From an uncultured Ruegeria sp. (GTDB lineage: Bacteria > Pseudomonadota > Alphaproteobacteria > Rhodobacterales > Rhodobacteraceae), in contig NZ_CANMQQ010000007.1 in the NCBI RefSeq assembly GCF_947500045.1, positions 167,232 through 231,231 on the forward strand: a stretch of DNA of 64,000 nt, given 5' to 3'. This document shows positions 23,879-33,096 of this stretch, one piece after another. The notes under the pieces were generated by a model. That model was given only the letters and a program-made list of their open reading frames with translations, searched no databases and was not told the origin of the DNA. Numbering within the stretch: position 1 is the stretch's first letter; every line of letters begins with the position of its first letter. The position numbers and the translations under genes were made by a program.

Positions 23879-26206
23879 ATGTACACCGACACGATTCTTC
23901 ACGAATTCAGCAACAACGGGCACGCTACACTCGCACGGTTGTTTGCCGGTTTTCAGAAACCGAGTCATGAACGGACCCTTGTATTGGCACCGCGGGAAGT
24001 CCAGAAGATCGCGATGCGCCCCGACGATCTTCTGTCCATTACCGGGGTCTGGTCCGAGGGTGAGTTACACGTTTCGGCGTTTGACTCCCGCGGAAAAGAC
24101 GCGCTTTCGACCATAGGGCTTGCTGAGTCAGGACATTTGAATAGCAACGAGTCTGACTTGACCGAATTGGTCGGCTGGATCGCAGCGCAGGGCGGTGATT
24201 GCAACGCCTGCATTGCTGCCGCTCGCCTGCCAGCAAGTGATGATCAGTTTGTTCTAAGGGCCAGTAGCCCCATAACCTTATGGCTGTCGCGCGTTTCGAA
24301 CCGTGACCAGTTGGTTAGTGGGTTTGGCGGTGGCTCGATCATAATTAAGCATCAGCCCTCTGGGAGAACCGGCCAGATACTGCCCGACCCGCTGGGGGAT
24401 GTGCGCGATGAATTCACCGTTACGCGCGGCACGGGAATGTCTTACGAATTGAAGCAGGGTGAAATCCTCCAGATCATCGACGTCGAGGGGCAGCAATGCT
24501 CGGATTTTGTCGCCATACGCGCCGATCGGCTCGACAATGGTGAGGAGTGGTTGATCGACAGTACCGCAACCCGATCGATGGTGCGCCGCGCCTACCCGGG
24601 CCCCGGCATGCTCGACAAGTTCTTCGACAGCGAAATGCGCCCGCTTCTGAACGTTGTACAAGACACCTGCGGGCGGCACGATACTTATGGTCTGGCCTGC
24701 ACAGCACGTGGATACGCGGAGCGCGGTTTCCCTGGGCATGTTAACTGTTCTGACAACATTTCCTATGCGCTTGATCCTTATGGCGTGAAGCGCCGTTCAG
24801 CATGGCCGGCGATCAACTTCTTTTGGAACACCTGGATTGACCCCAATACTCACGACCTTCTGGTAGATGAAAGTCGCTCTCGCCCTGGCGACTATATCGC
24901 CATGAAGGCTCTTGACGATCTTGTCTGTGTTTCGACCGCGTGCCCGGATGACATCGACCCTATCAACGGTTGGAACCCAACGGATGTGCACGTACGGATT
25001 TACCGGCCCGAGACACCCATTCGTCGCGCCGTTGCCTATCGCGAAAAGGAAGACGCACCAATGTCCCTCAGTCAGGAATCTGCCTTCCATGAACGGCTGG
25101 AACCATTGACCCAGCACTTTGCGCCAGCGCGGGATCTTTGGGCGCCGGTGAGCTTTCCATCGCGTGGGACACTGGGCGAGTATTGGGCGTGCCGTGAGGC
25201 TGTGACCCTGCAGGACATGAGCGGGCTGCGCAAATTCGATATCATCGGGCCTGATGCCGAGATGCTGTTGCAACTGGCGACGACGCGAAATGTTGCCAAA
25301 CTGCCGGTCTGGCGCGGTTCTTACACGCTTATGTGCGACGAAACTGGTTCGATCATTGATGATGGCACCCTGTTCCGACTTGCGCATGACCTGTTCCGCT
25401 GGTGCTGTGGCACTGAAGAGAGCGGAAGGGCACTGCAAACATTGGCCGAGAAACACGGACTTCAGGTTCGCATCCACGCCATGCGCAACGCGTTACCAAA
25501 TCTAGCGCTGCAAGGTCCGAAATCCCGCGACGTGCTGCGCAAGATTGTCTTCACACAGCCTAATGTGCCAACGCTGGATCAGCTGAAATGGTTCGGCTGT
25601 ACCATTGGCCGATTGAACGATCGCGAGGGCGCGCCCTTTATGCTGTCCCGTTCCGGATACACCGGCGAACTGGGGTACGAGATATTCTGCTCCAAGGCCG
25701 ATGCCGTGACCATCTGGGATGCTGTGATGGCCGCTGGAGAGGAATTCGGGATCACACCGATGGGGTCGGCTGCATTGGAGATCATCCGCATCGAAGCAGG
25801 ACTTGCAGCGGCTGGCGCCGAATTCGCATCAGGTGTTGACGCCTATGAGGCCGGATTGGGGTTCGCCATTGATCTGGACAAGGCGGAGTTCATCGGCAAG
25901 GCCGCGCTCGAACGTAATCATGAGGCCCCTCGACGGGTGCTCAAGGGGTTACTGCTGGATTGCAACGATGTCCCGCTGCACGGCGCCGGGGTCTTTGCCA
26001 AAGAGAGGCAAGTGGGGGCGATCACCTCTGCCACGCGCTCTCCTTCGCTTGAGCGCGGCATCGCTATCGCGCTCCTGTCGGTCGAGCAATCGGAAAACGA
26101 AACCAGGCTGGAAATCGGGCAACTTGACGGGCGGATGAAACGCCTTGGTGCTATGGTCGCCGACATTCCATTCATAGACCCGCAGCGAAAGCGGGCGCGC
26201 GCTTAG
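23879..26206 (+). CDS. tdm: trimethylamine N-oxide demethylase (aldolase)
   Basis: The 775-residue protein combines a DUF1989 domain (about 150-375) with a GcvT-like tetrahydrofolate-binding domain (about 395-775), the architecture of Tdm. This enzyme splits TMAO to dimethylamine and formaldehyde, and the C-terminal domain can trap the formaldehyde as methylene-tetrahydrofolate. Cysteines that could form the zinc site of the DUF1989 domain are Cys264 (QDTCGRHD), Cys290 (HVNCSDN) and Cys350/355 (LVCVSTACPDD). GcvT motifs include SRSGYTGELGYEIF and R-I-E-A-G. It is the first gene of the operon feeding tmoX-tmoV-tmoW. The first 150 residues are less conserved. Confidence 0.88.
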   Translation: MYTDTILHEFSNNGHATLARLFAGFQKPSHERTLVLAPREVQKIAMRPDDLLSITGVWSEGELHVSAFDSRGKDALSTIGLAESGHLNSNESDLTELVGWIAAQGGDCNACIAAARLPASDDQFVLRASSPITLWLSRVSNRDQLVSGFGGGSIIIKHQPSGRTGQILPDPLGDVRDEFTVTRGTGMSYELKQGEILQIIDVEGQQCSDFVAIRADRLDNGEEWLIDSTATRSMVRRAYPGPGMLDKFFDSEMRPLLNVVQDTCGRHDTYGLACTARGYAERGFPGHVNCSDNISYALDPYGVKRRSAWPAINFFWNTWIDPNTHDLLVDESRSRPGDYIAMKALDDLVCVSTACPDDIDPINGWNPTDVHVRIYRPETPIRRAVAYREKEDAPMSLSQESAFHERLEPLTQHFAPARDLWAPVSFPSRGTLGEYWACREAVTLQDMSGLRKFDIIGPDAEMLLQLATTRNVAKLPVWRGSYTLMCDETGSIIDDGTLFRLAHDLFRWCCGTEESGRALQTLAEKHGLQVRIHAMRNALPNLALQGPKSRDVLRKIVFTQPNVPTLDQLKWFGCTIGRLNDREGAPFMLSRSGYTGELGYEIFCSKADAVTIWDAVMAAGEEFGITPMGSAALEIIRIEAGLAAAGAEFASGVDAYEAGLGFAIDLDKAEFIGKAALERNHEAPRRVLKGLLLDCNDVPLHGAGVFAKERQVGAITSATRSPSLERGIAIALLSVEQSENETRLEIGQLDGRMKRLGAMVADIPFIDPQRKRARA

Positions 26207-26237
26207 CAAGAAACATCCAATCAACAGGAGTGAGAAC

Positions 26238-27203
26238 ATGAAACTAAAGATGAAATCATTGGCATTGTCAGCTGCAGTCAGCGTGTTTGCGCTGCCGGCC
26301 TTTGCGGCGGAAGAGGTCAAAATCGGCGTGCCGTCCTGGACCGGGGCGCAGGCGATAGCCTATTTGCTGGGCGCAGTCGTGGAGATGCGGATCGGCGGAA
26401 CCGTGGAATATGTACCTGGCAACAACGCCACAATCTTCCAGGCGATGGATCAGGGTAAGGGCGACATTGATGTACACCCGGATGTCTGGCTGCCCAACCA
26501 GCAAAGCTTTACCCAGAAATATGTAGACGAAGCGGGCACCGTTACCCTTTCGTCGAACCCTTATGAAGGCAATCAGGGTTTCTGCGTCAGCAAGGATTTT
26601 GGTGAAGCCAACAACATCACTGACATCGCCGACCTGGGTCGCCCGGACGTGGCCGCTTTAATGGACAGTGACGGCAATGGCCGCGGTGAGATGTGGATTG
26701 GCGCGCCCGGCTGGGCTTCGGCCAATGTGAACGAGGTGAAGGTGCGCGACTACGGGTTGATGGATTTCATCGAGCCGATCCGAGCTGAGGAAAGCGTAAA
26801 AACAGCGCGCATCAAAGACAGTATCGCCAAGGGTGAGGGTTATGCGTTTTATTGCTATAAGCCCCACGCCGTGTGGTTCATGTTTGATGTTGAAATGCTG
26901 TCTGAGCCTGCGTTTGACCCTGAAAAATACGTGATGGTGCAGCCTTCGGACGATCCCGATTGGTTCGACAAGTCCATGGTCGCGACGAAAGATGCACTGA
27001 AAGATGTTCAGATCGCCTGGTCCAATTCGCTGGTGGATCGCTCGCCGGCGATTGCCGAGTTCTTCACCAATTTCCAGGTGACATCGGATGACGTTTCGAA
27101 CTTTGCCTACGAGATCAGCGCCAATGGCCGTGATCCGGCCGAGGTTGCACGTGAGTGGGTTGAAGCTAACCCCGATCGCGTAGACGCCTGGCTGGGTCTC
27201 TGA
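26238..27203 (+). CDS. tmoX: TMAO/quaternary amine ABC transporter substrate-binding protein
   Basis: The 321-residue precursor has a signal peptide ending AFA and belongs to the glycine betaine-binding (OpuAC/ProX) family. Aromatic residues that could cage the trimethylated nitrogen include the Trp in VPSWTG, DVWLPNQ and GAPGWAS, and Tyr/Trp in YCYKPHAVWFMF. Its position between tdm and the ATPase and permease genes points to TMAO as substrate, as in the Roseobacter TmoXVW system; choline or glycine betaine cannot be excluded from sequence alone. The start follows CAGGAG. A strong hairpin follows the stop. Confidence 0.82.
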   Translation: MKLKMKSLALSAAVSVFALPAFAAEEVKIGVPSWTGAQAIAYLLGAVVEMRIGGTVEYVPGNNATIFQAMDQGKGDIDVHPDVWLPNQQSFTQKYVDEAGTVTLSSNPYEGNQGFCVSKDFGEANNITDIADLGRPDVAALMDSDGNGRGEMWIGAPGWASANVNEVKVRDYGLMDFIEPIRAEESVKTARIKDSIAKGEGYAFYCYKPHAVWFMFDVEMLSEPAFDPEKYVMVQPSDDPDWFDKSMVATKDALKDVQIAWSNSLVDRSPAIAEFFTNFQVTSDDVSNFAYEISANGRDPAEVAREWVEANPDRVDAWLGL

Positions 27204-27218
27204 TCCAGCATTGTAATC

Positions 27219-27250
27219 CAAGTTGGCGCTGCATCTTCGGCGCCAACTTG
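27219..27250 (+). terminator. intercistronic stem-loop after tmoX
   Basis: CAAGTTGGCGC (27219-27229) pairs perfectly with GCGCCAACTTG (27240-27250) around a 10-base loop. There is no T-run, so it is more likely an attenuator or mRNA-stabilising element that raises binding-protein expression over the downstream transporter genes. Confidence 0.75.
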
Positions 27251-27288
27251 AAACGGCGCAACCCTAGCAATAAACCTCCGGGGGACAC

Positions 27289-28344
27289 ATGGGCGACGAT
27301 ACCGTTATCAAAATCTCGAATGTCTGGAAGATCTTCGGTGCCAAACCCGAAATTGCCTTGCAGGCGATCAGGGATCGCGGCCTGACCAAGGCCGAGGTGC
27401 TGGCAGAGTTCAACTGCGTTGTAGGCGTCGCGGATGTCAGCCTGTCGGTCACCCGGGGCGAAATTTTCTGCATCATGGGCCTCTCGGGCAGCGGCAAATC
27501 CACGATGGTGCGCCACTTCAATCGCCTGCTGGAACCCACTGCTGGCAAAATTGAAATCGAAGGCACTGATGTGATGGCGCTGGGTCCGCAAGAGCTTCAG
27601 CAGTTTCGCAACCACAAGATCGGTATGGTATTTCAGAATTTCGCACTGATGCCGCATCGCTCGGTGCTGGACAATGTTGCGATGCCCCTGGAAATCCGGC
27701 AAGTCAGTAAGAATGAGCGCATGCGCCAGGCCGCGGCCATTCTCGATATTGTCGAGCTTGGCGCATGGGGGTCGAAATTTGCGCATGAACTGTCCGGCGG
27801 GATGCAACAGCGTGTCGGTCTGGCCCGCGCCCTGGCCGCCAACCCCGATGTTCTGTTGATGGATGAACCGTTTTCAGCGCTTGATCCGTTGATCCGGCGG
27901 CAGTTGCAGGATGAATTCATCCGACTGAGCAAAATCCTAAAGAAGACAACGATCTTCATCACCCATGACCTTGATGAAGCCGTCCGTATCGGCAATCGCA
28001 TCGCCATTATGCGCGACGGTAAGGTAGTGCAGATCGGAACTGCTGAAGATATCGTGATGAACCCCGCTGATGATTATGTATCTGATTTTGTTGCGGGCAT
28101 TTCGCGGCTCAAAGTGGTGCGCGCTCATGCGGTCATGCGGCCAATACCGGAACATGTCGCGGTCCATGGCCCGCTATCCGCTGACGCACCGCGCGTCAAT
28201 GAAAGCGAAAACCTGAGCACGATGATTAATCTGGCGATCGACAATAGCAGCGCCATTTTGGTTGAGGATGCCGGCGTGGATGTCGGCGTGATCACCCGCG
28301 CCGATCTGTTGCGCACCGTGATCGAAGGGACAGAAGTATCATGA
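27289..28344 (+). CDS. tmoV: TMAO/quaternary amine ABC transporter ATP-binding protein
   Basis: The 351-residue ATPase has Walker A GLSGSGKST, the Q-loop in MVFQNFALMPHR, the signature LSGGMQQRVGLARALA, Walker B VLLMDEPFSALDP and a switch His in FITHDLDEA. The N-terminal 35 residues and the C-terminal regulatory tail match the ProV/OpuAA subfamily rather than sugar importers. It powers uptake by TmoX and TmoW. Its stop overlaps the permease start in an ATGA, giving coupled translation. A ribosome site GGGGGA precedes the ATG. Confidence 0.85.
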   Translation: MGDDTVIKISNVWKIFGAKPEIALQAIRDRGLTKAEVLAEFNCVVGVADVSLSVTRGEIFCIMGLSGSGKSTMVRHFNRLLEPTAGKIEIEGTDVMALGPQELQQFRNHKIGMVFQNFALMPHRSVLDNVAMPLEIRQVSKNERMRQAAAILDIVELGAWGSKFAHELSGGMQQRVGLARALAANPDVLLMDEPFSALDPLIRRQLQDEFIRLSKILKKTTIFITHDLDEAVRIGNRIAIMRDGKVVQIGTAEDIVMNPADDYVSDFVAGISRLKVVRAHAVMRPIPEHVAVHGPLSADAPRVNESENLSTMINLAIDNSSAILVEDAGVDVGVITRADLLRTVIEGTEVS

Positions 28345-29882
28345 GCACCTCTGATGTGAACCCACTGGAAGACACCGAAAGCGAAGCAGCTCTGGCCTAT
28401 GCGGAAGAGCGGCGCGAGAATATTCGGACATTTGTGCGCACCAACCCTGACTATTACATCCGAAACTTTGACAAGATTGGTGCATCGTCCCGCTTCACGC
28501 CAACCTTCAACCTGATGGCCGGGATCTTCGGCCCAGTCTGGTTCGGCGCGCGAGGACTGTGGACCTGGGCACTGCCCTTCCTGATCATTGAAACGCTGGC
28601 CTTTGTTCAGATTGCCCGGGGGCTGTTTGGAGATCTGGCCTCTGACGCCATGGCGCGGATCGCGTCGATTGAGGGCACGCTTGAGCTGCGCCGCAAACAA
28701 CTGGAAGCAGCAATTGAAGCCAATTCCGACAAGATTGATGTCTATCGCCGAACGGTCGAGTCGCTGGAGGAAAACATCGGCGGTATTCGCGCCGAGGCCG
28801 AGGCAATGGCAGGACAAGGGCCGAGTATTGCCCTCACCGGCCTCGTCATATTGCTGATCGTCAAGGCGGTACAGGCTATCGTGGCCAACTGGGCTCTTGA
28901 GGCGCGGTTCTCAGACTGGTTGTCTGACCGGTCGGTTCGTTCGGCCTTGCCGGTTCAGGAGATTGTATTCAGCGCAATTTTCATGGCGCTGATCGTGACT
29001 GCCGCGATGATGCATTACTCCTTCCCCGGACGGTTTTCCCTGCTCAGCCATTTTCCGACGGATCCAAATATCCGCCTGACCGGTATCACCTGGGTGGAAG
29101 AGTTCATCGCATGGTGCGTTCGCAACAGCGAAGTGTTCTTCGATGTACTGACAATTGGCATCCGCGCGCTGCTGGATGCGCTTGAGGTCATCCTGGTGCA
29201 GACCCCGTGGATCGTGATCGCGAGCCTGATCGTCCTGTTGACCTGGCTAACAGCAGGCATCCGCACGGCCATCTATTCGAGTGCATTTCTGGCTTACATG
29301 GGCCTTCTTGGATTCTGGGAGGCGGCGATGACGACACTGGCCCTGCTTGGAACAGCGGCATGTCTGTCCATTGTAATCGGTATCCCCTTGGGCATGTTTG
29401 CGGCGCGACGTCCTCGATTCTATGCGTTTATCCAGCCTATCATGGACTTCATGCAAACTATGCCGGCCTTCGTCTTTATGGTTCCGGTGATCGCATTCTT
29501 TGGCGTCGGTAAACCGGCGGCGGTTATCGTCACGATGATCTTTGGCGGTACACCGGTGGTGCGCCTGACCGTGCTGGGCCTGCGTGGCGTTCCGGAATCC
29601 GTACGGGAGGCCGCCATCAGCTTTGGCGCCAACAAATGGTACCTGCTGACCAAGGTCGATCTGCCGCTTGCCGCACCGTCAATCCGGGCAGGGATCAACC
29701 AGACGATCATGTTGTCACTGGCCATGGTGGTCGTTGCTTCGCTGATCGGGGCAAAGGGCCTTGGTGAAGACGTTCTTGAAGCCTTGCAATACGCTAATGT
29801 GGGTCAAGGTATCCTTGCGGGCTTCTCGATCCTGTTCTGCGCAATGATCCTTGATCGGATCGTGCAGGGCGCCAGAAAATGA
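28341..29882 (+). CDS. tmoW: TMAO/quaternary amine ABC transporter permease
   Basis: The 513-residue protein is longer than a ProW permease because of an N-terminal extension. That extension has a cytosolic tail, a hydrophobic stretch at about 55-85 (LMAGIFGPVWFGARGLWTW) and a predicted coiled coil at about 105-155. The C-terminal part holds the BPD-type permease domain, with the EAA-like segment E-A-A-I-S-F-G-A-N-K-W-Y. The same two-part layout is known for TmoW of marine bacteria. It overlaps tmoV upstream and the alpha/beta hydrolase gene downstream by four bases each, so all three are translated as a unit. Confidence 0.83.
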   Translation: MSTSDVNPLEDTESEAALAYAEERRENIRTFVRTNPDYYIRNFDKIGASSRFTPTFNLMAGIFGPVWFGARGLWTWALPFLIIETLAFVQIARGLFGDLASDAMARIASIEGTLELRRKQLEAAIEANSDKIDVYRRTVESLEENIGGIRAEAEAMAGQGPSIALTGLVILLIVKAVQAIVANWALEARFSDWLSDRSVRSALPVQEIVFSAIFMALIVTAAMMHYSFPGRFSLLSHFPTDPNIRLTGITWVEEFIAWCVRNSEVFFDVLTIGIRALLDALEVILVQTPWIVIASLIVLLTWLTAGIRTAIYSSAFLAYMGLLGFWEAAMTTLALLGTAACLSIVIGIPLGMFAARRPRFYAFIQPIMDFMQTMPAFVFMVPVIAFFGVGKPAAVIVTMIFGGTPVVRLTVLGLRGVPESVREAAISFGANKWYLLTKVDLPLAAPSIRAGINQTIMLSLAMVVVASLIGAKGLGEDVLEALQYANVGQGILAGFSILFCAMILDRIVQGARK

Positions 29883-30595
29883 CTCCGCTTGTCTTTGTCC
29901 ATGGTTTCATGGGCGGCAGCATGCAGTGGAATTTACAGACGCCGCTGGCGAAAGACCGAAAGCTGATCACCATTGACCTGCCTGGCTTTGGCAAAAATGT
30001 GCACAAAGACGCGCTGCGCTCCATTCCAGAGTTCGCCGAATGGGTCCTTGCCGAAGTCGAGACCGAACAATTCGACCTGCTCGGTCATTCTATGGGCGGA
30101 ATGATCGCCCAAGAGATGATCCAACTTGCACCGGATCGTGTGCGCAAACTTGTGCTATATGCAACGGGCGCAGAAGGTGTCATTCCTGAGCGGTTCGAAC
30201 CCATTGAAACCTCTATCCAACGCGCCCATGCCGATGGGGCCAAATCAACTGCTCGCAGGATCTCCGCGACTTGGTTTTTAGACAGTGAAACAGCGCAGGA
30301 ATTTCCAGCATGTGCCCAGATCGCGGAAGCTTGCTCATTGCAGGCAATCATTGCTGGGTTGGAGGCGATGCAAAATTGGTCCGGGCTTACTAATCTTGCA
30401 AAAATTGCATTGCCGACACTTGTGCTTTGGGGCGACCGGGACCGTACATATTCATGGTCCCAAACTGAAACCTTATGGCGCAACATACCTGATTGCCGAC
30501 TCGCGGTGCTGCCTGCCTGTGCGCACGCGGTTCACCTAGAAAGCCCGATTCTGTTCAACCGGCTTGTCAGTGATTTTCTGGAAGCCGACTTATGA
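29879..30595 (+). CDS. alpha/beta hydrolase, last gene of the TMAO operon
   Basis: The 238-residue protein has an alpha/beta hydrolase fold with an oxyanion region VFVHGFMGGS. The nucleophile is Ser71 in LLGHSMGGM, the acid is probably the Asp in VLWGDRDRTY, and the His is in ACAHAVHLESP. Its start overlaps the permease stop (ATGA), so it belongs to the operon. No TMAO-pathway step needs such an enzyme, so it may clear an ester or another by-product, or serve a different substrate of the transporter. Length is normal for the family. Confidence 0.85.
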   Translation: MTPLVFVHGFMGGSMQWNLQTPLAKDRKLITIDLPGFGKNVHKDALRSIPEFAEWVLAEVETEQFDLLGHSMGGMIAQEMIQLAPDRVRKLVLYATGAEGVIPERFEPIETSIQRAHADGAKSTARRISATWFLDSETAQEFPACAQIAEACSLQAIIAGLEAMQNWSGLTNLAKIALPTLVLWGDRDRTYSWSQTETLWRNIPDCRLAVLPACAHAVHLESPILFNRLVSDFLEADL

Positions 30596-30711
30596 GATTT
30601 CGACGCTTGCAACGCCGAAAGTTTGTCAAGCAATTTCTGTTGAATACCTTAATGACGGGTTTGCCGCATTCCAACTCAAACAAAACAGCGTCGAAAACAA
30701 GCATGTCTCGG

Positions 30712-31530
30712 GGCTCTGTTGCAAACTTTTGAGCATGGTGAGCTGATTGAGCGATCGCATCGGTGTTAACCGGCTAGTTCGGCGAATTGTTTGAATGGAC
30801 AGACTTCTGGCGTGAGTTGACCTTTCCTGATCATGTGCGCAGTTTCGATTCCAGCTAGAGTTGCTGATGCTGAATTGAAGGATTTGGAACCAAGCATCGG
30901 ACGGGTTCGCCTTTTTATGAACCTGTGATCTTGTTCTACGATGTTATTGAGGTATTTTCGTCTGACCATCTCGATGGGAATGGGGCATCCAAAGCCTTTG
31001 AGCATTTTGTTGATGGCCTTCAGGCCCGCAGTATTGGCGCCGCTTTTGTCGATGACAATCTTCCGTGGTAACCCATTAACTTCCAGCATCCGGGCAAGGA
31101 ATTTAGTGGCAGCTGGCTTGTTGCGCCGCTCAGATAACATGAAATCATGTGTCTTTCCGTGTTTGTCGACGGCGCGGTATAGATAGACCCAAGCGCCTTT
31201 CACCTTGATGTATGTCTCGTCCATTCTCCAGGAGCAGTCGCATGGTACTTTGCGTCTACGCGCTGCTTCGGCAATGGCGCCAGAATATCGCGTTACCCAT
31301 CGGTTCAACGTGGTGTGATCCACGAAAACACCTCGCTCTCCCATGATTTCTTCAAGATCCCGATATGAGACACCGTAGCGGACGTAAAAGAACACTGCGA
31401 ACAGGATTACATCCTTCGGATATTGCGCGCCTTTAAAGGAAATCATGAATTGGCTTTCGACTTGATATGACCGGCAGTCATTCACGCGCTAATTCCGAAA
31501 GCGTCAATGTCAAAAGTTTGCAACAGAGCC
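30712..31530 (-). mobile_element. complete IS6-family insertion sequence (819 bp)
   Basis: Terminal inverted repeats GGCTCTGTTGCAAACTTTTGA stand at 30712 and, inverted, at 31530, enclosing a single full transposase gene. Length and termini are typical of the IS6/IS26 family. The 8-base flanks (TGTCTCGG and GTGTGGGT) do not match, so no target duplication remains. The right flank is the 3' end of another, older IS6 copy in the opposite direction. Confidence 0.92.
30766..31485 (-). CDS. IS6-family transposase
   Basis: The 239-residue DDE transposase is full length. It has the N-terminal segment FKGAQYPKDVILFAVFFYVR, a helix-turn-helix region (SYRDLEEIM, DHTTLNRWV), and the catalytic residues in WRMDETYIKV, VIDKSGANT and IPIEMVRRKYLNNIVEQDHR. 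Related partial or broken copies are at 31531, 35027, 40155, 59107 and 63354. This is the only one able to encode an active enzyme, so it could act on the others. Confidence 0.93.
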   Translation of the reverse strand: MNDCRSYQVESQFMISFKGAQYPKDVILFAVFFYVRYGVSYRDLEEIMGERGVFVDHTTLNRWVTRYSGAIAEAARRRKVPCDCSWRMDETYIKVKGAWVYLYRAVDKHGKTHDFMLSERRNKPAATKFLARMLEVNGLPRKIVIDKSGANTAGLKAINKMLKGFGCPIPIEMVRRKYLNNIVEQDHRFIKRRTRPMLGSKSFNSASATLAGIETAHMIRKGQLTPEVCPFKQFAELAG

Positions 31531-31717
31531 GTGTGGGTTTAAGTCGCTCAAATCCGCTTCGGCCACGCTTGATGAGATCAAGGTCGCCAACATGATCCGG
31601 AAACAGCAATTCTCTAGCGCAACGAGCTCGAGATTTCGGATGTTTGCTGAGATGACAGGATTAGTGCGTCCAGAACGACGCTGGCTCTGGTCTATCGAAA
31701 AGTTTGCGACACAACCC
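31531..31717 (+). pseudogene. 3' relic of another IS6-family element
   Basis: The frame from 31532 reads CGFKSLKSASATLDEIKV, then ANMIRKQQF and FRMFAEMTG. This is the C-terminus of an IS6 transposase on the plus strand, followed by a decayed terminal repeat AAAAGTTTGCGACACAACC near 31698-31716. Its 5' part is missing at the boundary with the complete IS6 element, so the intact copy inserted into or recombined with it. Confidence 0.75.
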
Positions 31718-32059
31718 CGTATGGTGCTAGCGGATCCGGCCCAAAGCAAAACCACGTGCTTGAAGCACTTTATCACAAGCTGGTTTTCCCGATCCGGTCT
31801 CACGATCCTTATGCGATACCGTTCTTTATCCAAATCCATTTCCGCCGCCTCACAGCTCATACGCTTTACGCGTTAGCAGCCAGAGCCCGGTAGACTTCCG
31901 CCTTTGCTCATCAAGGCCCAGAGGATCTTCGCCATCCACTGCCCTCCCACACATGCATGCATATGAGAGAAGGATGTTTGCCAACGCCACGCGTACCAGC
32001 GGTGGCGGCTTGCGCTCGATTAGGGTGGTCAATGCCCGCTAAAGTTCATGACAGGTCCC
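31718..32059 (-). pseudogene. gap containing an IS110-like 3' remnant
   Basis: On the minus strand, frames between about 32010 and 31866 read VRVALAN, then MAKILWALMSKGG and, in a shifted frame, VYRALAANA before a stop. These are the closing motifs of IS110-type transposases, broken by a small insertion and frameshifts. Bases 31718-31860 show nothing recognisable. Confidence 0.5.
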
Positions 32060-32647
32060 TCAGGTTTCCAGCGCAAGAACCAGTGGGCCGGGCTCTTGCC
32101 CCACATCTGGCGTTAACAGTTGCCGCAATTCCGGCAGGACATCCCGTCGGCAAGATGGGGAACTTTCCAAATAATCGAGCAAATTCTTACATCTGCGAGG
32201 GGCCAGCCAGCCACAACAGTGATCCAGAAAGCGTTCACGCCGGACGATCTCATACCAGAACGTGCCAGCGAAGAATTCGGAAATGGAATCTCCGAAAACA
32301 CACGAGCGCAGCGCGTGATGCATTTCGTTGGCGCAAGGTTCATTTGATATAGAAGCTAAGACACTTGATACACAATTCGCCGACAAAGCGTGAGCCGGAA
32401 CCAAGTATGGCACCATCTGAACAAGCAACAACGGGCCGGTTTCCAACTCTTCAATATCCGCTGCAAACCAATCTGGATCCTGCCGTATTGCGATGAGAAA
32501 CCCATGCTCCGCGAAGCGCGTGGCGATTTCAGCCCCACACTTCGCCAATTGAGCTAACAGTTCTTCGTTCCTGAGACCTTCCAGGGGTTCGAGCGCTTTG
32601 AAATATGCGGCCTTGTTGATCTGAAAGGCGTGATGATATGTAGCCAT
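32060..32647 (-). CDS. hypothetical protein
   Basis: The 195-residue product is not a family I recognise. It is soluble and predicted largely helical, with seven cysteines (including HCCGW) and segments DPDWFAADIEELETGPLLLVQMV and FLDHCCGWLAPRRC. No signal peptide is seen. It stands 17 bases downstream of the lipoprotein gene on the same strand, so the two may be co-transcribed. Its surroundings are all IS remnants, consistent with an acquired cargo gene. Confidence 0.55.
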   Translation of the reverse strand: MATYHHAFQINKAAYFKALEPLEGLRNEELLAQLAKCGAEIATRFAEHGFLIAIRQDPDWFAADIEELETGPLLLVQMVPYLVPAHALSANCVSSVLASISNEPCANEMHHALRSCVFGDSISEFFAGTFWYEIVRRERFLDHCCGWLAPRRCKNLLDYLESSPSCRRDVLPELRQLLTPDVGQEPGPLVLALET

Positions 32648-32664
32648 TCTAGATTAGGACCAGC

Positions 32665-33096
32665 CTACTGGCATGTGGCCGGATTGAGCGACGTCAGGTG
32701 TTCCTTGGCATAGTCGCTTACCGCTTTCTTTGCCGCGTCTGCATCGACATTTTCTGGATGATAGATACTCCAATGGTTGGGATCCTGGTCAGTTGATGTG
32801 TGTTTCGCCGTGTATCCTGGCAAACCGACGACGTTGCCTTCGTCGTCTACCGTGAAAGTAAAAGTGCAAGGTTTCTCGAGTATCGCTTCATCGGTCGTGG
32901 TGGACAAATCAGGATTAAACCGGAACTGGCTTGGTGACAGTTTGGCCTTCATCGTCTTACTGTTGGCATCGAGTCCGCGATACACGATCGTATCATCCAG
33001 CGGTCCCGCATCCTGAAAAAGACTGCAACCGGCGAAAATAAAAAACACGCCGATCAGCATAAATTGCGTAATTTTGTTCAATAAACTTTCGGACAC
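32665..33096 (-). CDS. small predicted lipoprotein of unknown function
   Basis: The 143-residue protein has a lipoprotein signal peptide with lipobox FAGC near residue 24 and a mature part of about 120 residues. The mature part contains T-F-T-V-D-D-E-G-N-V-V-G-L-P-G and ends PATCQ, with a possible disulfide between Cys at about 77 and the terminal Cys. It would sit on the inner leaflet of the outer membrane. I know no family for it. It precedes the 195-residue hypothetical gene and follows the 468-residue orphan, all on the same strand. Confidence 0.6.
   Translation of the reverse strand: MSESLLNKITQFMLIGVFFIFAGCSLFQDAGPLDDTIVYRGLDANSKTMKAKLSPSQFRFNPDLSTTTDEAILEKPCTFTFTVDDEGNVVGLPGYTAKHTSTDQDPNHWSIYHPENVDADAAKKAVSDYAKEHLTSLNPATCQ

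Noticed and set aside
26238..29882. Reading the transporter as a choline or glycine betaine importer only
   Set aside because: The family alone would allow it, but the adjacent tdm and the TmoW-like N-terminal extension favour TMAO. I keep the uncertainty in the entries.
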